The notes: a model not told the origin generated them from the letters alone. Positions 33,202 to 45,277 are shown, counted from the stretch's first letter. The stretch: DNA of 64,000 bases from Gammaproteobacteria bacterium (GCA_030425195.1 JAUIAV010000009.1:124001-188000), one strand, 5' to 3'. Program-made: numbers and translations.

Positions 33202-33230
33202 CGGTATCGGGCGGCGTGCGCCCGATACCG
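33202..33230 (-). terminator. hairpin downstream of the comEA-like gene
   Basis: A perfect 11-bp stem CGGTATCGGGC / GCCCGATACCG with a 7-nt loop begins 8 nt past the stop codon. It has no T-tract on either side. Position and strength suggest a terminator that also isolates the polysaccharide genes downstream. Confidence 0.45.
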
Positions 33231-33238
33231 TGCAGTGA

Positions 33239-33514
33239 TCAGTCGGTCAGACGGATCCGGCTCTCGTTGAGCTCGATGGTTCTGTCCCCGATGCCTTTCA
33301 CGTTGGCCAGATCGTAGATGTCGTTGAACCGGCCGTTCTCCTGGCGGTAGGCGACGATCGCCTCCGCTCTGGCAAGTCCGACACCGTCGAGCACCGCGGC
33401 GAGCGTCTGGGCATCCGCTGCGTTCACGTTGACGGAATCCGGCGCTGCGAATGCAGCCTGGGTGAAGAGCGAAAGGCTCAGGATGAATGCGCTGATGGCA
33501 GATCGCAGGGTCAT
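33239..33514 (-). CDS. ComEA-like helix-hairpin-helix protein
   Basis: A 91-residue secreted protein. The signal peptide 'LRSAISAFILSLSLFTQAAFAA' is followed by 'VNVNAADAQTLAAVLDGVGLARAEAIVAYRQENGRF' and 'LANVKGIGDRTIELNESRI', two HhH motifs that bind DNA non-specifically. It resembles the small ComEA proteins used for DNA uptake in naturally competent species. AAGGAG lies 5 nt before ATG 33514. A gene of this kind is also found next to wbpM in Pseudomonas aeruginosa, so the neighbourhood may be ancestral. Confidence 0.85.
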   Translation of the reverse strand: MTLRSAISAFILSLSLFTQAAFAAPDSVNVNAADAQTLAAVLDGVGLARAEAIVAYRQENGRFNDIYDLANVKGIGDRTIELNESRIRLTD

Positions 33515-33658
33515 GGTCACTCCTTCGTGTTCCACGGGTTGTCACAGGGAGTGCGATGGTGGGCGAGACGGATGTCTGCCGACAGGCGCCGCTGACCCGA
33601 ACGGGTGTCCGATTTCGCCGCCGGATCCCCGCCGTGATGACCGGGTGCTCGACCGGTC

Positions 33659-34837
33659 CTAGGGAGCCTCTTCCCGCTGTGCCTGAATGATGGGTTTGAT
33701 GGTGCCCCAGCTGCGGCAGCTCGGGCACTGCCACATCAGCGTCCTGCCGCTGAATCCGCAGTGCTTGCAGCGGTAGTCGGGCTGGCGCTGCAGCAGCGAC
33801 TGAGAGAACCGCCGCACCAGAGCCAGCTGCTCGGGCTGCAGAGGCTGTTTGCCCCGATCCAGCCGGTTCAGCAGGGTGACGAAACCCCCGAGGCTCGGGT
33901 TGCGCAGCAGCTGTTCCAGGACGAATTCGTTCGCCGCTTCCGCGCCTTTCTTCTGCTCCATGTCCACGGCCAGCCGCTCCACCACCGCCAGCACCGGAGC
34001 CCGATCCAGGCAGGATCGCAGGTAGGCGACATAGCCGTCGTGATCGTTCAGCTCGTCCGCAGCGTTCTGGTAGAGCTCCAGGGTTTCCTGGGCGAGCTCC
34101 GCATCCAGATCCCGGGCCCGGACCAGCTGCCGCTGAACTTCCTTGTAGCGTTTCTCCGCGAAGGCGACCCGGGCGGCGATGAGCGGCGTGCGGGCGCAGT
34201 GGGCATCGAAATTTCCGGCCTTGTGGAGCGCTGCCCGGGCACCCCGCAGGTCGCCATCCGCGAGCGCCAGCTCCGCCAGCTCACACTGGAAATGTGCGAG
34301 CTGAGTGCGGATCGATCGGTCGGATCTGGCCAGCTCGGATCCGATCCGAACGGCATCCTCCCACTCCCTCTCCCGCTGATAGATCTCCAGCAGCAGTTCC
34401 TGGGCCACCTGCCGGGAGGTGCCGCTGCGGGCGGACAGTTCCTTCAGGAGATTTTCCGCCCGACCGAGGAGACCCGCCACCAGGTAGTCCCTGGCCAGCT
34501 CCAGTTCCGTCTGTGTCCTGTGTTCTGCCGAGAGCACAGGACGTGCGAGCAGGTTCTGATGAATGCGGATGGCCTTGTCCACTTCGCCCCGGCGGCGGAC
34601 CAGAGAGCCTAAGGCGAGGTGTGTGTCCACCGTGTCGTTGTCGACCGCCATGGACTCGACGAAGGTGTCGATGGCCAGGTCGTGGCGCTCGTTCAACAGA
34701 TGGTTCAGGCCCCTGAAGTAGTCTTCCGCCACCATGCCGAGATCTCGCCCGCGCTTTCTGCGCTCACGGCGTCCGAGCAGATACCCGATGCCCAGGGCGA
34801 CGACGAGAAGCAGGTAGAGGGCGATGTTATCCAGCAT
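33659..34837 (-). CDS. lapB: lipopolysaccharide assembly protein LapB (YciM)
   Basis: A 392-residue protein. A single N-terminal membrane helix 'IALYLLLVVALGIGYLLGRR' faces the cytoplasm, followed by about nine TPR units ('YFRGLNHLLNERHDLAIDTFVESMAVDNDTVDTHLALGSL...'). The C-terminal rubredoxin-like zinc motif has 'YRCKHCGFSG' and 'WQCPSCRSWG'. LapB directs FtsH to degrade LpxC and so sets the LPS level. Length matches E. coli (389). It lies downstream of lapA with a 61-nt gap. Confidence 0.94.
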   Translation of the reverse strand: MLDNIALYLLLVVALGIGYLLGRRERRKRGRDLGMVAEDYFRGLNHLLNERHDLAIDTFVESMAVDNDTVDTHLALGSLVRRRGEVDKAIRIHQNLLARPVLSAEHRTQTELELARDYLVAGLLGRAENLLKELSARSGTSRQVAQELLLEIYQREREWEDAVRIGSELARSDRSIRTQLAHFQCELAELALADGDLRGARAALHKAGNFDAHCARTPLIAARVAFAEKRYKEVQRQLVRARDLDAELAQETLELYQNAADELNDHDGYVAYLRSCLDRAPVLAVVERLAVDMEQKKGAEAANEFVLEQLLRNPSLGGFVTLLNRLDRGKQPLQPEQLALVRRFSQSLLQRQPDYRCKHCGFSGRTLMWQCPSCRSWGTIKPIIQAQREEAP

Positions 34838-34898
34838 GCTGCGAGATTAAACCCAGTCGGGATCGTTCGGGAACTCAGGCGCGCGTTTCAGACCGCCC

Positions 34899-35192
34899 TC
34901 AGTCCTGAAGAGAAGACCGCCGAACCCGCTGCAGCTCCTGCCGGGTTTCCGTGAGCTCTCTGTTGAGCCTGCGGCTCTTCAGACTGAGCCTTGTGGTCAA
35001 CACGGTAATACCTACCAGACCCACGAGCAATCCCGTCAGAAAGGCACACAGCAGCCACCAGAAAACGCTCACGGTCGGGGAATGCCAGGCGAGAAACCGG
35101 AGCTCCACCGGGTCCTGATTGACGGCCAGAGCGGCCAGAAAGAACAGGGCGATGGCCAGCAGCGCCCAGAAGACTCTCGCCAGCCAGCTCAA
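34899..35192 (-). CDS. lapA: lipopolysaccharide assembly protein LapA domain protein (YciS)
   Basis: A 97-residue membrane protein. Two helices ('VFWALLAIALFFLAALAVNQD' and 'VFWWLLCAFLTGLLVGLVG') flank the family signature 'VELRFLAWHSPTVS', and a cytoplasmic coiled coil 'RLSLKSRRLNRELTETRQELQRVR' ends the protein. It works with LapB in LPS control. The start codon is TTG at 35192, 7 nt after the ihfB stop; no ATG is available at a suitable place. Confidence 0.9.
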   Translation of the reverse strand: MSWLARVFWALLAIALFFLAALAVNQDPVELRFLAWHSPTVSVFWWLLCAFLTGLLVGLVGITVLTTRLSLKSRRLNRELTETRQELQRVRRSSLQD

Positions 35193-35199
35193 TGCCCGG

Positions 35200-35616
35200 T
35201 CACTCGAAAAGGTTGGTCTGTGATGGCTGGCCGGTGCCGTCCGCTTCTGCTGCAGATTTCACCACGCCCGCGGCGCTGTCGCTGCCGGAGGAATCGGGGG
35301 AACCATCGGCGTCCGTCTGCAGGCTATCCCGCTCCAGACCTTTGTTCACCCGGTCCCGCAGCTCCTTGCCCGGCTTGAAGTGCGGCACGTACTTGCCGGC
35401 CAGACCGACGGATTCGCCCGTCTTCGGATTACGGCCGATCCGGGGAGCGCGGTAGTGCAGCGAGAAGCTGCCGAAGCCCCGGATCTCGATGCGCTCACCG
35501 GATGCGAGGGTTTCCGACATCTGCTCGATGAGCGTCTTCACCGCCAGCTCCACGTCCTTGACGGACAGCTGGGTCTGCCTGGCAGCAATGATCTCAATGA
35601 GCTCGGATTTCGTCAT
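35200..35616 (-). CDS. ihfB: integration host factor beta subunit with C-terminal extension
   Basis: A 138-residue HU/IHF-fold protein. '[51 protein letters not shown]' and '[12 protein letters not shown]' with the intercalating Pro at 64 identify IHF-beta; '[16 protein letters not shown]' closes the fold at about 91. The remaining 45 residues are Ser/Asp/Gly-rich and look disordered, an addition to the usual 94-100 residues. The position between rpsA and lapA is the classical location of ihfB. Confidence 0.93.
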   Translation of the reverse strand: MTKSELIEIIAARQTQLSVKDVELAVKTLIEQMSETLASGERIEIRGFGSFSLHYRAPRIGRNPKTGESVGLAGKYVPHFKPGKELRDRVNKGLERDSLQTDADGSPDSSGSDSAAGVVKSAAEADGTGQPSQTNLFE

Positions 35617-35667
35617 GGGCTGATGATAAAGCTTTTGTCTTTGATTTTTATAGCTTTTTTCCGCCCA

Positions 35668-35698
35668 ATTGTATGCGAATTCCTGCCGGGTGTCTCAA
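35668..35698 (-). promoter_or_regulatory. candidate promoter of ihfB
   Basis: On the minus strand TTGAGA (35693-35698) and TACAAT (35668-35673) are separated by 19 bp, about 50 nt before the ihfB start. The -10 matches five of six bases; the spacer is long. The AT-rich leader that follows (35625-35665) stands out from the GC-rich surroundings. Confidence 0.4.
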
Positions 35699-35734
35699 TT
35701 GAGGCGGCGACCCGGCCACATACGGCGGAATCGG

Positions 35735-35767
35735 GGCACGGGCTCTCCTCCCTTGGGAGCCCGTGCC
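35735..35767 (-). terminator. hairpin downstream of rpsA
   Basis: A perfect 11-bp stem GGCACGGGCTC / GAGCCCGTGCC with an 11-nt loop begins 11 nt after the rpsA stop. There is no T-tract. It is well placed to end the gyrA-to-rpsA transcription unit. Confidence 0.5.
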
Positions 35768-35778
35768 GGAAGGACCCT

Positions 35779-37458
35779 CTAGTCCTGGGCGTCCATCTGC
35801 GCCTTGATCAGGTCGCCCAGAGTCTGGGCGCCCGGACGATCGGACTCCTTGCTGCGATGCTCCCGCACTGCTGCACGCTCGTCCTCGATGTCCTTGGCCT
35901 TGATGGACAGACCGATCACCCGGTTCTTGCGGTCGATGCTCACCACCTTCACCTCCACCTCTTCGCCGGCGGTGAGGGAGTTTCGGGCATCTTCCACCCG
36001 GTCGATACTGATCTCGGAGGCCTTCAGGATACCGACCACGTCTTCGGCCAGATCGATGATGGCTTCCCTGGGCTCCACCTCACGGATGATGCCTTTCACG
36101 ATGCTGCCCCGGTCGTTGACCGCGGTCCAGTCCGTGAACGGATCGTCGTCGAGCTGCTTGACGCCCAGCGAGATACGCTCCCGCTCCGGATCCACCGAAA
36201 GGATGACCGTCTCGATCTCTTCGCCCTTGGAGTAACGGCGCACGGCAGTTTCGCCGGGCTCGTTCCAGGAGATGTCCGAAAGGTGCACCAGACCGTCGAT
36301 GCCACCGTCCAGACCGATGAAGATGCCGAAATCGGTAATCGATTTGATCTTCCCGGAAATGCGGTCGCCCTTGGCGTGGGTGACACCGAACTCCTCCCAG
36401 GGATTCGGCCGGCACTGCTTGATACCGAGCGAAATCCGACGACGCTCCTCGTCGATGTCGAGGATCATCACCTCCACCTCGTCGCCCACGTGAACGACCT
36501 TGGACGGGTGAATGTTCTTGTTGGTCCAGTCCATCTCGGAGACGTGCACGAGTCCTTCCACACCTTCCTCGATCTCGGCGAAACAGCCGTAGTCGGTGAG
36601 GTTGGTGACGGTGGCCATGACCCGGGAACCTTCCGGATAACGCCCGGTGATGGAAACCCAGGGATCGTCGCCCAGCTGCTTCATGCCCAGGCTCACCCGG
36701 TTCTTCTCCCGGTCGAACTTGAGGATCTTCACGTCCACTTCGTCACCGACGGTGACCATCTCGGACGGGTGACGGATACGGCGCCAGGCCATATCGGTGA
36801 TGTGCAGCAGGCCGTCGACGCCGCCCAGATCCACGAAGGCACCGTAGTCCGTGAGGTTCTTGACGATACCTTTCACGGTCTGACCTTCCTGAAGCTGTGC
36901 GAGCAGCGCTTCGCGCTCGACGCTGTTTTCCTCTTCCAGAACCGCGCGGCGGGAAACCACCACGTTGTTGCGCTTCTGGTCCAGCTTGATGACCTTGAAC
37001 TCGAGCGGCTTGCCCTCCAGGTGCGCGGTCTCGCGCAGAGGACGGATGTCCACGAGAGAGCCCGGCAGGAAGGCACGGATGTCGGATACATCGACGGTGA
37101 AGCCGCCCTTGACCTTGCCGTTGATGACGCCGGAAACGACTTCGCCTTTTTCGTAGGCGTCGTCCAGCATCTGCCAGGATTCGGCGCGGCGGGCTTTCTC
37201 ACGGGAGAGACGGGTCTCGCCCCAGCCGTCGTCCACCACTTCCATGGCGACCTTGACCTGATCGCCCACGCTCAGATTGAATTCCCCTGCCTCGTTGACG
37301 AACTGGCTCCTGGGAATGACGCCTTCGGACTTGAGTCCTGCGTGCACCACCACCCAGTCGCTGTCGATTTCTACCACCGTGCCGGTAACGATGGACCCGG
37401 GGGCCATCTCGATGGTTTCCAGGGACTCTTCGAAGAGTTCGGCAAAACTTTCACTCAT
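35779..37458 (-). CDS. rpsA: 30S ribosomal protein S1
   Basis: A 559-residue protein with six S1 (OB-fold) repeats, like E. coli S1 (557). The N-terminus '[32 protein letters not shown]' binds the 30S subunit. Repeats such as '[28 protein letters not shown]' and '[30 protein letters not shown]' are clear. ATG 37458 has no good Shine-Dalgarno but an AU-rich leader, as is usual for rpsA, where S1 autoregulates its own translation. It lies downstream of cmk with a 105-nt gap. Confidence 0.97.
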   Translation of the reverse strand: MSESFAELFEESLETIEMAPGSIVTGTVVEIDSDWVVVHAGLKSEGVIPRSQFVNEAGEFNLSVGDQVKVAMEVVDDGWGETRLSREKARRAESWQMLDDAYEKGEVVSGVINGKVKGGFTVDVSDIRAFLPGSLVDIRPLRETAHLEGKPLEFKVIKLDQKRNNVVVSRRAVLEEENSVEREALLAQLQEGQTVKGIVKNLTDYGAFVDLGGVDGLLHITDMAWRRIRHPSEMVTVGDEVDVKILKFDREKNRVSLGMKQLGDDPWVSITGRYPEGSRVMATVTNLTDYGCFAEIEEGVEGLVHVSEMDWTNKNIHPSKVVHVGDEVEVMILDIDEERRRISLGIKQCRPNPWEEFGVTHAKGDRISGKIKSITDFGIFIGLDGGIDGLVHLSDISWNEPGETAVRRYSKGEEIETVILSVDPERERISLGVKQLDDDPFTDWTAVNDRGSIVKGIIREVEPREAIIDLAEDVVGILKASEISIDRVEDARNSLTAGEEVEVKVVSIDRKNRVIGLSIKAKDIEDERAAVREHRSKESDRPGAQTLGDLIKAQMDAQD

Positions 37459-37526
37459 TAACAATTTTCCCCACCGATCCGGAAACGGTTACTGCTTCTG
37501 CGCGCTGGATCGATGATCAGTTTGTA

Positions 37527-37545
37527 GACATGGCGGGACCATGTC
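37527..37545 (-). promoter_or_regulatory. hairpin in the rpsA leader
   Basis: GACATGG and CCATGTC form a perfect 7-bp stem with a 5-nt loop, about 70 nt ahead of rpsA. The leader downstream is AU-rich near the start. In E. coli the rpsA leader folds into hairpins that let S1 control its own translation; a similar role is possible here. Confidence 0.35.
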
Positions 37546-37563
37546 GGGGTTAAAATGACGCCG

Positions 37564-38253
37564 TCAGTTCAGCTGCCTGGATTCGACCTCGCTGAGCACC
37601 TTCTCCAGCACTTCCTCGATGGTGAGATCGGTGCTGTCGATGATCAGCGCGTCCGGTGCAGGCACCAGGGGTGAGACGGCGCGGTCTCTGTCCCTCGCAT
37701 CCCTTTCTTCCAGGTTTGCGAGAAGGGCGCGGAAATTAACATCCAAGCCTTTGTTTTTCAACTGGTTATAGCGACGCTCCGCACGAACCCGGGTACTGGC
37801 GTCGAGAAATATCTTCAGCGGCGCGTCCGCGAACACCACCGTGCCCATGTCCCTGCCGTCGGCCACCAGGCCCGGCGGCTGACGCATGCTGCGCTGGAGA
37901 TCCAGAATGGCTTCCCGGACGGGGATCAGCACCGCCACCTGGGACGATGCCCGGCTGACCGGCTCGGTGCGGATGGTTTCCGTCAGATCCCGGCCGTCCA
38001 CCCGTACCCGCTCGTCCTCGAAACGGATCTCGAGCCCGGCGGCCATGGCGGCGAGAGCCGCGCCATCGGTGAGATCCATGTTCCGCTCGAGCGCCACCGC
38101 GGCGACGATCCGGTACAGAGCGCCGCTGTCGAGCAGCGCCCAGCCGAGCCGCTCGGCGACCAGCGCGGCCACCGTGCCCTTTCCGGATCCGGAAGGGCCG
38201 TCGATGGCCACCACCGGCACATCCGCGCGTCCGTTTTCTCCGCCTCCGTTCAC
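37564..38253 (-). CDS. cmk: cytidylate kinase
   Basis: A 229-residue enzyme that phosphorylates CMP and dCMP. P-loop 'VVAIDGPSGSGKGTVAALVAERLGW' is followed by 'LDSGALYRIVA', the CMP site 'LVADGRDMGTVVFADAPLKIFLDAS' and the lid 'RAERRYNQLKNKG'. The GTG at 38253 overlaps the tyrA stop by 4 nt (GTGA) and gives the normal length; longer open frame upstream only shadows tyrA. aroA, which commonly sits just before cmk, is not here. Confidence 0.95.
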   Translation of the reverse strand: MNGGGENGRADVPVVAIDGPSGSGKGTVAALVAERLGWALLDSGALYRIVAAVALERNMDLTDGAALAAMAAGLEIRFEDERVRVDGRDLTETIRTEPVSRASSQVAVLIPVREAILDLQRSMRQPPGLVADGRDMGTVVFADAPLKIFLDASTRVRAERRYNQLKNKGLDVNFRALLANLEERDARDRDRAVSPLVPAPDALIIDSTDLTIEEVLEKVLSEVESRQLN

Positions 38254-39071
38254 TCCGCCTCCAGTTCCGCGCGCCGCTTCCTGGCGTCGGCGATCAGCCG
38301 CCTGCATCCGTCCGTATCCCCGGCTTCGATGGCCCGGCGGAAATCGCCCAGGTGTCCCTCGAAGGTAGCGAGGGCCGCCAGCAGGGCCGGCGCATTCCGC
38401 TCGAAGATACCCGACCACATGACGGGGTCCGAGCCGCCGATCCGGCTGAAATCCCGGAAGCCGCCGCCTGTATGATCCAGATCGGCCGAATCGACACCGA
38501 GCAGATAGGCGAATGCGAGCAGGTGCGGCAGATGGCTGGTGCGGGCGTAGACCTGATCATGCACCTCAGGGTCCATCTGCTCGACTGCGGCACCTGCCGC
38601 CCGCCACAGAGCGGCCGCTCTGGACACGAGATCGGTCGAAACCTCGGATTGCGGCGTGAGAATGACCTTGCGGCCCTCGAACAGGCTGCCGTCTGCCACC
38701 GCCGGGCCGCTCTGCTCGAGCCCGGCGATGGGGTGACAGGGCACCCAGTTTTCAGGCAGGCGTCCGAGTCTGGCGCGGACTTCTCCGATCAGAGCGCCTT
38801 TCACGCTCCCGGTATCCATCACCAGCCCCCGATGGTCCGCGAGGCGCTCGATCCAGCCTGCAATCCGATCGCTCGGGCAGGCCAGCAGCACCGCATCGGC
38901 CGCGGGCGGCACCTCGGACACCCGCGCGTCCGCCTGACCCGATGCCAGTGCGTGAGCGGCGTGACCGTCGTCGGGCTCGAGTATGGATATCTGGTCGAAT
39001 TTCCGGCGCAGCGCCAGGGCGAAGGAAGCCCCGATCATCCCCATGCCGACGACGGTGAGCTCGGAAGTCAA
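38250..39071 (-). CDS. tyrA: prephenate dehydrogenase
   Basis: A 273-residue NAD-dependent enzyme of tyrosine synthesis. 'LTVVGMGMIGASFALALRRKF' is the Rossmann site; 'VMDTGSVKGALIGEVRARL', 'PCHPIAGLEQSGPAVADGSLFEGRKVILTP' with the catalytic His, and 'RTSHLPHLLAFAYLLGV' are the conserved blocks. The start codon is TTG, 2 nt after the hisC stop; no ATG lies before the Rossmann motif. In Pseudomonas TyrA is fused to AroA; here it ends at 273 residues with no fused domain. Confidence 0.94.
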   Translation of the reverse strand: MTSELTVVGMGMIGASFALALRRKFDQISILEPDDGHAAHALASGQADARVSEVPPAADAVLLACPSDRIAGWIERLADHRGLVMDTGSVKGALIGEVRARLGRLPENWVPCHPIAGLEQSGPAVADGSLFEGRKVILTPQSEVSTDLVSRAAALWRAAGAAVEQMDPEVHDQVYARTSHLPHLLAFAYLLGVDSADLDHTGGGFRDFSRIGGSDPVMWSGIFERNAPALLAALATFEGHLGDFRRAIEAGDTDGCRRLIADARKRRAELEAE

Positions 39072-39073
39072 AA

Positions 39074-40174
39074 TCAGCGCCGCTCGAGCAGGCGTTCCAG
39101 GGTGGCCAGGAAGCGCTCGTTCTCTTCCGGCAGCCCGACGCTCACCCGAAGATGGTCCGGCAGCCCGTATTCCGCGATCGGCCGGACGATCACGCCTTCA
39201 CCCAGCAGCGAGCGATAGAGATGCTGCGCATCCGGAACGGCCACCGCCACGAAATTTCCGGCGGAGGGAACGTACTCGAGGCCGAGCCTGGACAGGCCCC
39301 CGGTGAGTGCAGCCATGCCGGCCCGGTTCATCTGCCGGGAGGTGGTCACGAACTCCTGATCGTTCAGGGCGGCCTCTGCCGCGGCCATGGCCAGAGCATT
39401 CACGTTGAACGGCTGACGCGCCCGGTTCATCAGATCGGCGACACCCGTGGACGACACGGCGTAGCCGATCCGGAGAGCGGCAAGTGCGTGGATCTTGGAA
39501 AAGGTGCGCGTGAGGATCAGATTGGGATACCGGTTCACGAGCCCGAGGCCATTCGGATAACCCGGCGCCTCCACATACTCGAAATAGGCTTCGTCCAGCA
39601 CCACCCAGACCCGTTCGGGTACCCCGTCGAGAAAGTCGACCAGCGCGGTCTCGTCCACCCAGGTGCCGGTGGGGTTGTTCGGATTGGCCAGAAAAATGAG
39701 CGCCGTCCGGTCTGTGATCGCGTCTTTCATGGCCATCAGATCCGCGCCGTAATCCCGGGCGGGCACTTCGACCAGATCCGCGCCGCAGCTGGCGGCAACA
39801 AGCCGGTAAACGACGAAGGCGTGCTCGGTGACCATCACTTCCGCACCCGGAGTGAGCGAGATGCGGCCGGCCAGGTCGAGGACGTCGTTCGATCCGTTGC
39901 CGATGGTCAGGCGTTCGGGCGCCACATCGAGCGCTCTCGCGAGCGCCTGCTTGAGACGGTAGGCACCGCCATCGGGGTATCGGGAGAGATCGCCGGCAGC
40001 CGCCGCCAGCCGTTCCCGCACCAGCGGTCCGGGGCCTCGCGGGTTTTCGTTGCTCGCGAGTTTGATCACGTCGGTGATGCCGAGTTCCCGGGTCAGCTCT
40101 TCGATGGGTTTACCGGGCTGGTAGGGGGTGAGACCGGCGATGCCGGGATGAACGGGTCCTTTGAGTTCTGACAT
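39074..40174 (-). CDS. hisC: histidinol-phosphate aminotransferase (HisC2 type)
   Basis: A 366-residue PLP-dependent class I/II aminotransferase. 'LASNENPRGPGPLVRERL', 'GNGSNDVLDLAGRI', 'FLANPNNPTGTWVD', the 'LDEAYFEYV' Asp, and 'LTRTFSKIHALAALRIGYAV' with the PLP Lys give the HisC pattern. Its location between pheA and tyrA suggests it mainly transaminates aromatic keto acids or prephenate derivatives, as reported for hisC genes in this position; its role in histidine synthesis is possible but unproven. Confidence 0.94.
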   Translation of the reverse strand: MSELKGPVHPGIAGLTPYQPGKPIEELTRELGITDVIKLASNENPRGPGPLVRERLAAAAGDLSRYPDGGAYRLKQALARALDVAPERLTIGNGSNDVLDLAGRISLTPGAEVMVTEHAFVVYRLVAASCGADLVEVPARDYGADLMAMKDAITDRTALIFLANPNNPTGTWVDETALVDFLDGVPERVWVVLDEAYFEYVEAPGYPNGLGLVNRYPNLILTRTFSKIHALAALRIGYAVSSTGVADLMNRARQPFNVNALAMAAAEAALNDQEFVTTSRQMNRAGMAALTGGLSRLGLEYVPSAGNFVAVAVPDAQHLYRSLLGEGVIVRPIAEYGLPDHLRVSVGLPEENERFLATLERLLERR

Positions 40175-40200
40175 GAATTTCCGGGTCTGCTGGGGAGCCT

Positions 40201-41316
40201 TTAAACGACGGCCTGAGGATAGGAGCCGAGCGGGCGCACCTCCATGGCCACCCCGGCCACTTCCTCGAGCACCGCCTGAATGGCCGGATCGCTCTGATGG
40301 CCATCGAAATCGATGAAGAAGACATAGGACCAGGAGCCGGACTTGGCCGGCCGGGTCTCGATCCGGGACAGAGAAATGCCGTGATTGTGGAAGGGCCCCA
40401 GCACCTGATAGAGCGCCCCGGGCTCGTTCCGGGTGGAGACCAGCAGCGAGGTCTTGTCCTTACCCGATGGGCCTACCTTCTGCTTGCCGATCACCAGGAA
40501 GCGGGTCTTGTTGTCCGCCTGATCTTCGATGTTGCTCGCCAGCGTTCTGAGACCGTACCGCTGCGCGGCCATTTCGCCGGCGATAGCCGCCAGCGTACCC
40601 GTGCCGTCCTCGGCCACCAGCCGGGCTGCCTCCGCGTTGCTGTTCACCGGCGTGCGTTTGATCCCCGGGTAGTGGGCGTCCAGCCAGCTGCGGCACTGAG
40701 CCAGCGACTGGGAGTGGGAGACGATTTCCCGGATGTCGCTGCCGTCCGAGCTCCGGTTGGTCATCAGAGCATGGTGGATGGGCAGCTCCACTTCCGCGCA
40801 GATCTTCAGATTCGAGTCCATGAAGCAGTCCAGCGTGTGGTTCACCATGCCTTCCGTGGAATTCTCCACCGGCACCACGCCGTAGTGCACGCCGTCCGAC
40901 TCCACCTCCCGGAACACCTCGTCGATGGAGGTCATGGAGCGGGTTCTGGCGAAATGCCCGAACTGCTTGACGGCAGCGGTTTCCGTGTAGGTACCCGCCG
41001 GACCCAGATAGGCGATGGTGAGCGGCTGCTCCAGATTCAGACAGCAGGAGATGATCTCCCGGAACAGCCGAGCCAGGTCCTGATCCGTCAGCGGTCCGGG
41101 ATTGTCCGCCTGGATGCGGGCCAGAATCTGCGCCTCGCGCTCCGGGCGGTAGAATACGGGCGCTTCGCCGCCCGGGTCCGCCTGCTTGATCTCGCCGACC
41201 CGGAGGGCGCAGGCCGCCCGCTCGTTGAGCAGCCGGGTGAGATCGCGATCGATGGCGTCGATCCGTTCCCGGACCGCCTCGAGCGTCGGGAGCTCGCCGG
41301 TATCAGGCCCGCTCAT
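40201..41316 (-). CDS. pheA: bifunctional chorismate mutase / prephenate dehydratase
   Basis: A 371-residue P-protein of phenylalanine synthesis. An N-terminal AroQ chorismate mutase helix bundle ('LEAVRERIDAIDRDLTRLLNERAACALRVGEIK') is followed by the dehydratase ('IAYLGPAGTYTETAAVKQFG', 'YGVVPVENSTEGMVNHTLD') and a C-terminal ACT domain ('LLVSTRNEPGALYQVLGPFHNHGISLSRIETRP'), the site of phenylalanine feedback. Its ATG lies inside the serC end, overlapping by 14 nt, so translation is coupled. Confidence 0.96.
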   Translation of the reverse strand: MSGPDTGELPTLEAVRERIDAIDRDLTRLLNERAACALRVGEIKQADPGGEAPVFYRPEREAQILARIQADNPGPLTDQDLARLFREIISCCLNLEQPLTIAYLGPAGTYTETAAVKQFGHFARTRSMTSIDEVFREVESDGVHYGVVPVENSTEGMVNHTLDCFMDSNLKICAEVELPIHHALMTNRSSDGSDIREIVSHSQSLAQCRSWLDAHYPGIKRTPVNSNAEAARLVAEDGTGTLAAIAGEMAAQRYGLRTLASNIEDQADNKTRFLVIGKQKVGPSGKDKTSLLVSTRNEPGALYQVLGPFHNHGISLSRIETRPAKSGSWSYVFFIDFDGHQSDPAIQAVLEEVAGVAMEVRPLGSYPQAVV

Positions 41317-42381
41317 TCTCGAACTCGGCCATGAAACCCACCAGGGCATCCACGGCGTCTTCCGGGACCGCGTTGTAGATGCTCGCGCGCATGCCGCCGA
41401 CGCTGCGGTGACCTTTCAGATTCGTGAGCCCCCGTGCTTCCGCCTGGGCGAGGAACTCGACGTCCATCTCCGGGTCGGGCAGGGTGAAAGGCACATTCAT
41501 CCGGGAGCGGTTCTCCACCGCCACCGGCGAAGTATAGAAGTTGCTCGCGTCGATGGCGCCGTAGAGCTTGGCGGCCTTGCGTTCATTGACCTCGCTGATG
41601 CCGGCCAGACCGCCCTGCCCCTTCAGCCAGTCGAAGACCAGGCCGGCCAGGTACCAGGCATAGGTGGGCGGTGTGTTGGACATGGAGCCCGCCTCCGCGT
41701 GCACCGCATAGTCCAGCATGCTCGGCACGCCGCTGCCCGCCCGGCCGATCAGATCCCTGCGGATGATGACCACGGTGAGCCCGGCAGGACCGATGTTCTT
41801 CTGCGCGCCCGCATAGATCAGACCGTAGCGGCTCACATCGATGGGCCGGGAGAGGATGTCCGATGACATGTCCGCCACCAGCGGGCACTGCACGCCGTCG
41901 GGCAGGTCGTGAAACTGAACGCCGCCGATGGTCTCGTTCGAGCAGATGTGCAGATAGGCGGCATCCGCGGACAGCGACCACTCGGAATAGGCGGGGATCC
42001 GATCGAAGTTCGTCGTTTCGGAGCTCGCCGCCACGTTCACCTCGCAGAACCGGCCGGCTTCCTTGATGGCCTTCCCGGACCAGGAGCCCGTGTTCACGTA
42101 GTCCGCCCGGGCAGCACCGTTCAGCAGGTTCATGGGCACCATGGCGAACTGGGTGGTGGCGCCGCCCTGCAGGAAGAGCACCTGATAGTCGTCCGGAATC
42201 GCCAGCAGCTCGATGAGATCGGCCTCGGCACGCTCGGCGATGTCGATGAAGGCACGGCTTCTGTGACTCATCTCCATGACCGACATGCCCGTACCCGCGT
42301 AGTCGAGCATTTCCTCCCGGGCGCGTTCGAGAACGGCGGTGGGCAGCGCGGCCGGTCCCGCGGAAAAGTTGTGCACGCGGC

Positions 42382-42385
<4 letters not shown>
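41303..42385 (-). CDS. serC: phosphoserine aminotransferase
   Basis: A 360-residue PLP enzyme that makes phosphoserine (and 4-phosphohydroxythreonine for vitamin B6). '[38 protein letters not shown]' opens it; the PLP Lys is in '[22 protein letters not shown]'; '[33 protein letters not shown]' and '[15 protein letters not shown]' are signature blocks. Length matches E. coli (362). The ATG overlaps the gyrA stop by 4 nt. serA and pdxJ, which act in the same pathways, lie elsewhere in the window. Confidence 0.96.
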
Positions 42386-45084
<2,699 letters not shown>

Positions 45085-45271
45085 AGACAAGTGGACTCTT
45101 CTGTAAGTGATCCGGCATGTGATCCGGCGTGGTTTCCGGTGCGAGGCAACCCGTTGCACGGCCGGGCGACCGCGCTTGGTCCCGGGCGTGAGGTTCCCTT
45201 GAGCCGGACTGGAAAAAACAACGAATTTTAGCACGAAGCGCCTCTCGAAACGTAGCTTTTGCCAGTTCCGG

Positions 45272-45277
45272 TATACT
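45272..45277 (+). promoter_or_regulatory. -10 element close to the mtaD start (possible leaderless mRNA)
   Basis: TATACT ends 7 nt before the mtaD ATG (45285). With normal spacing the transcript would start at or next to the A of the ATG. No Shine-Dalgarno is possible in that case. No strong -35 is visible upstream. Confidence 0.4.
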
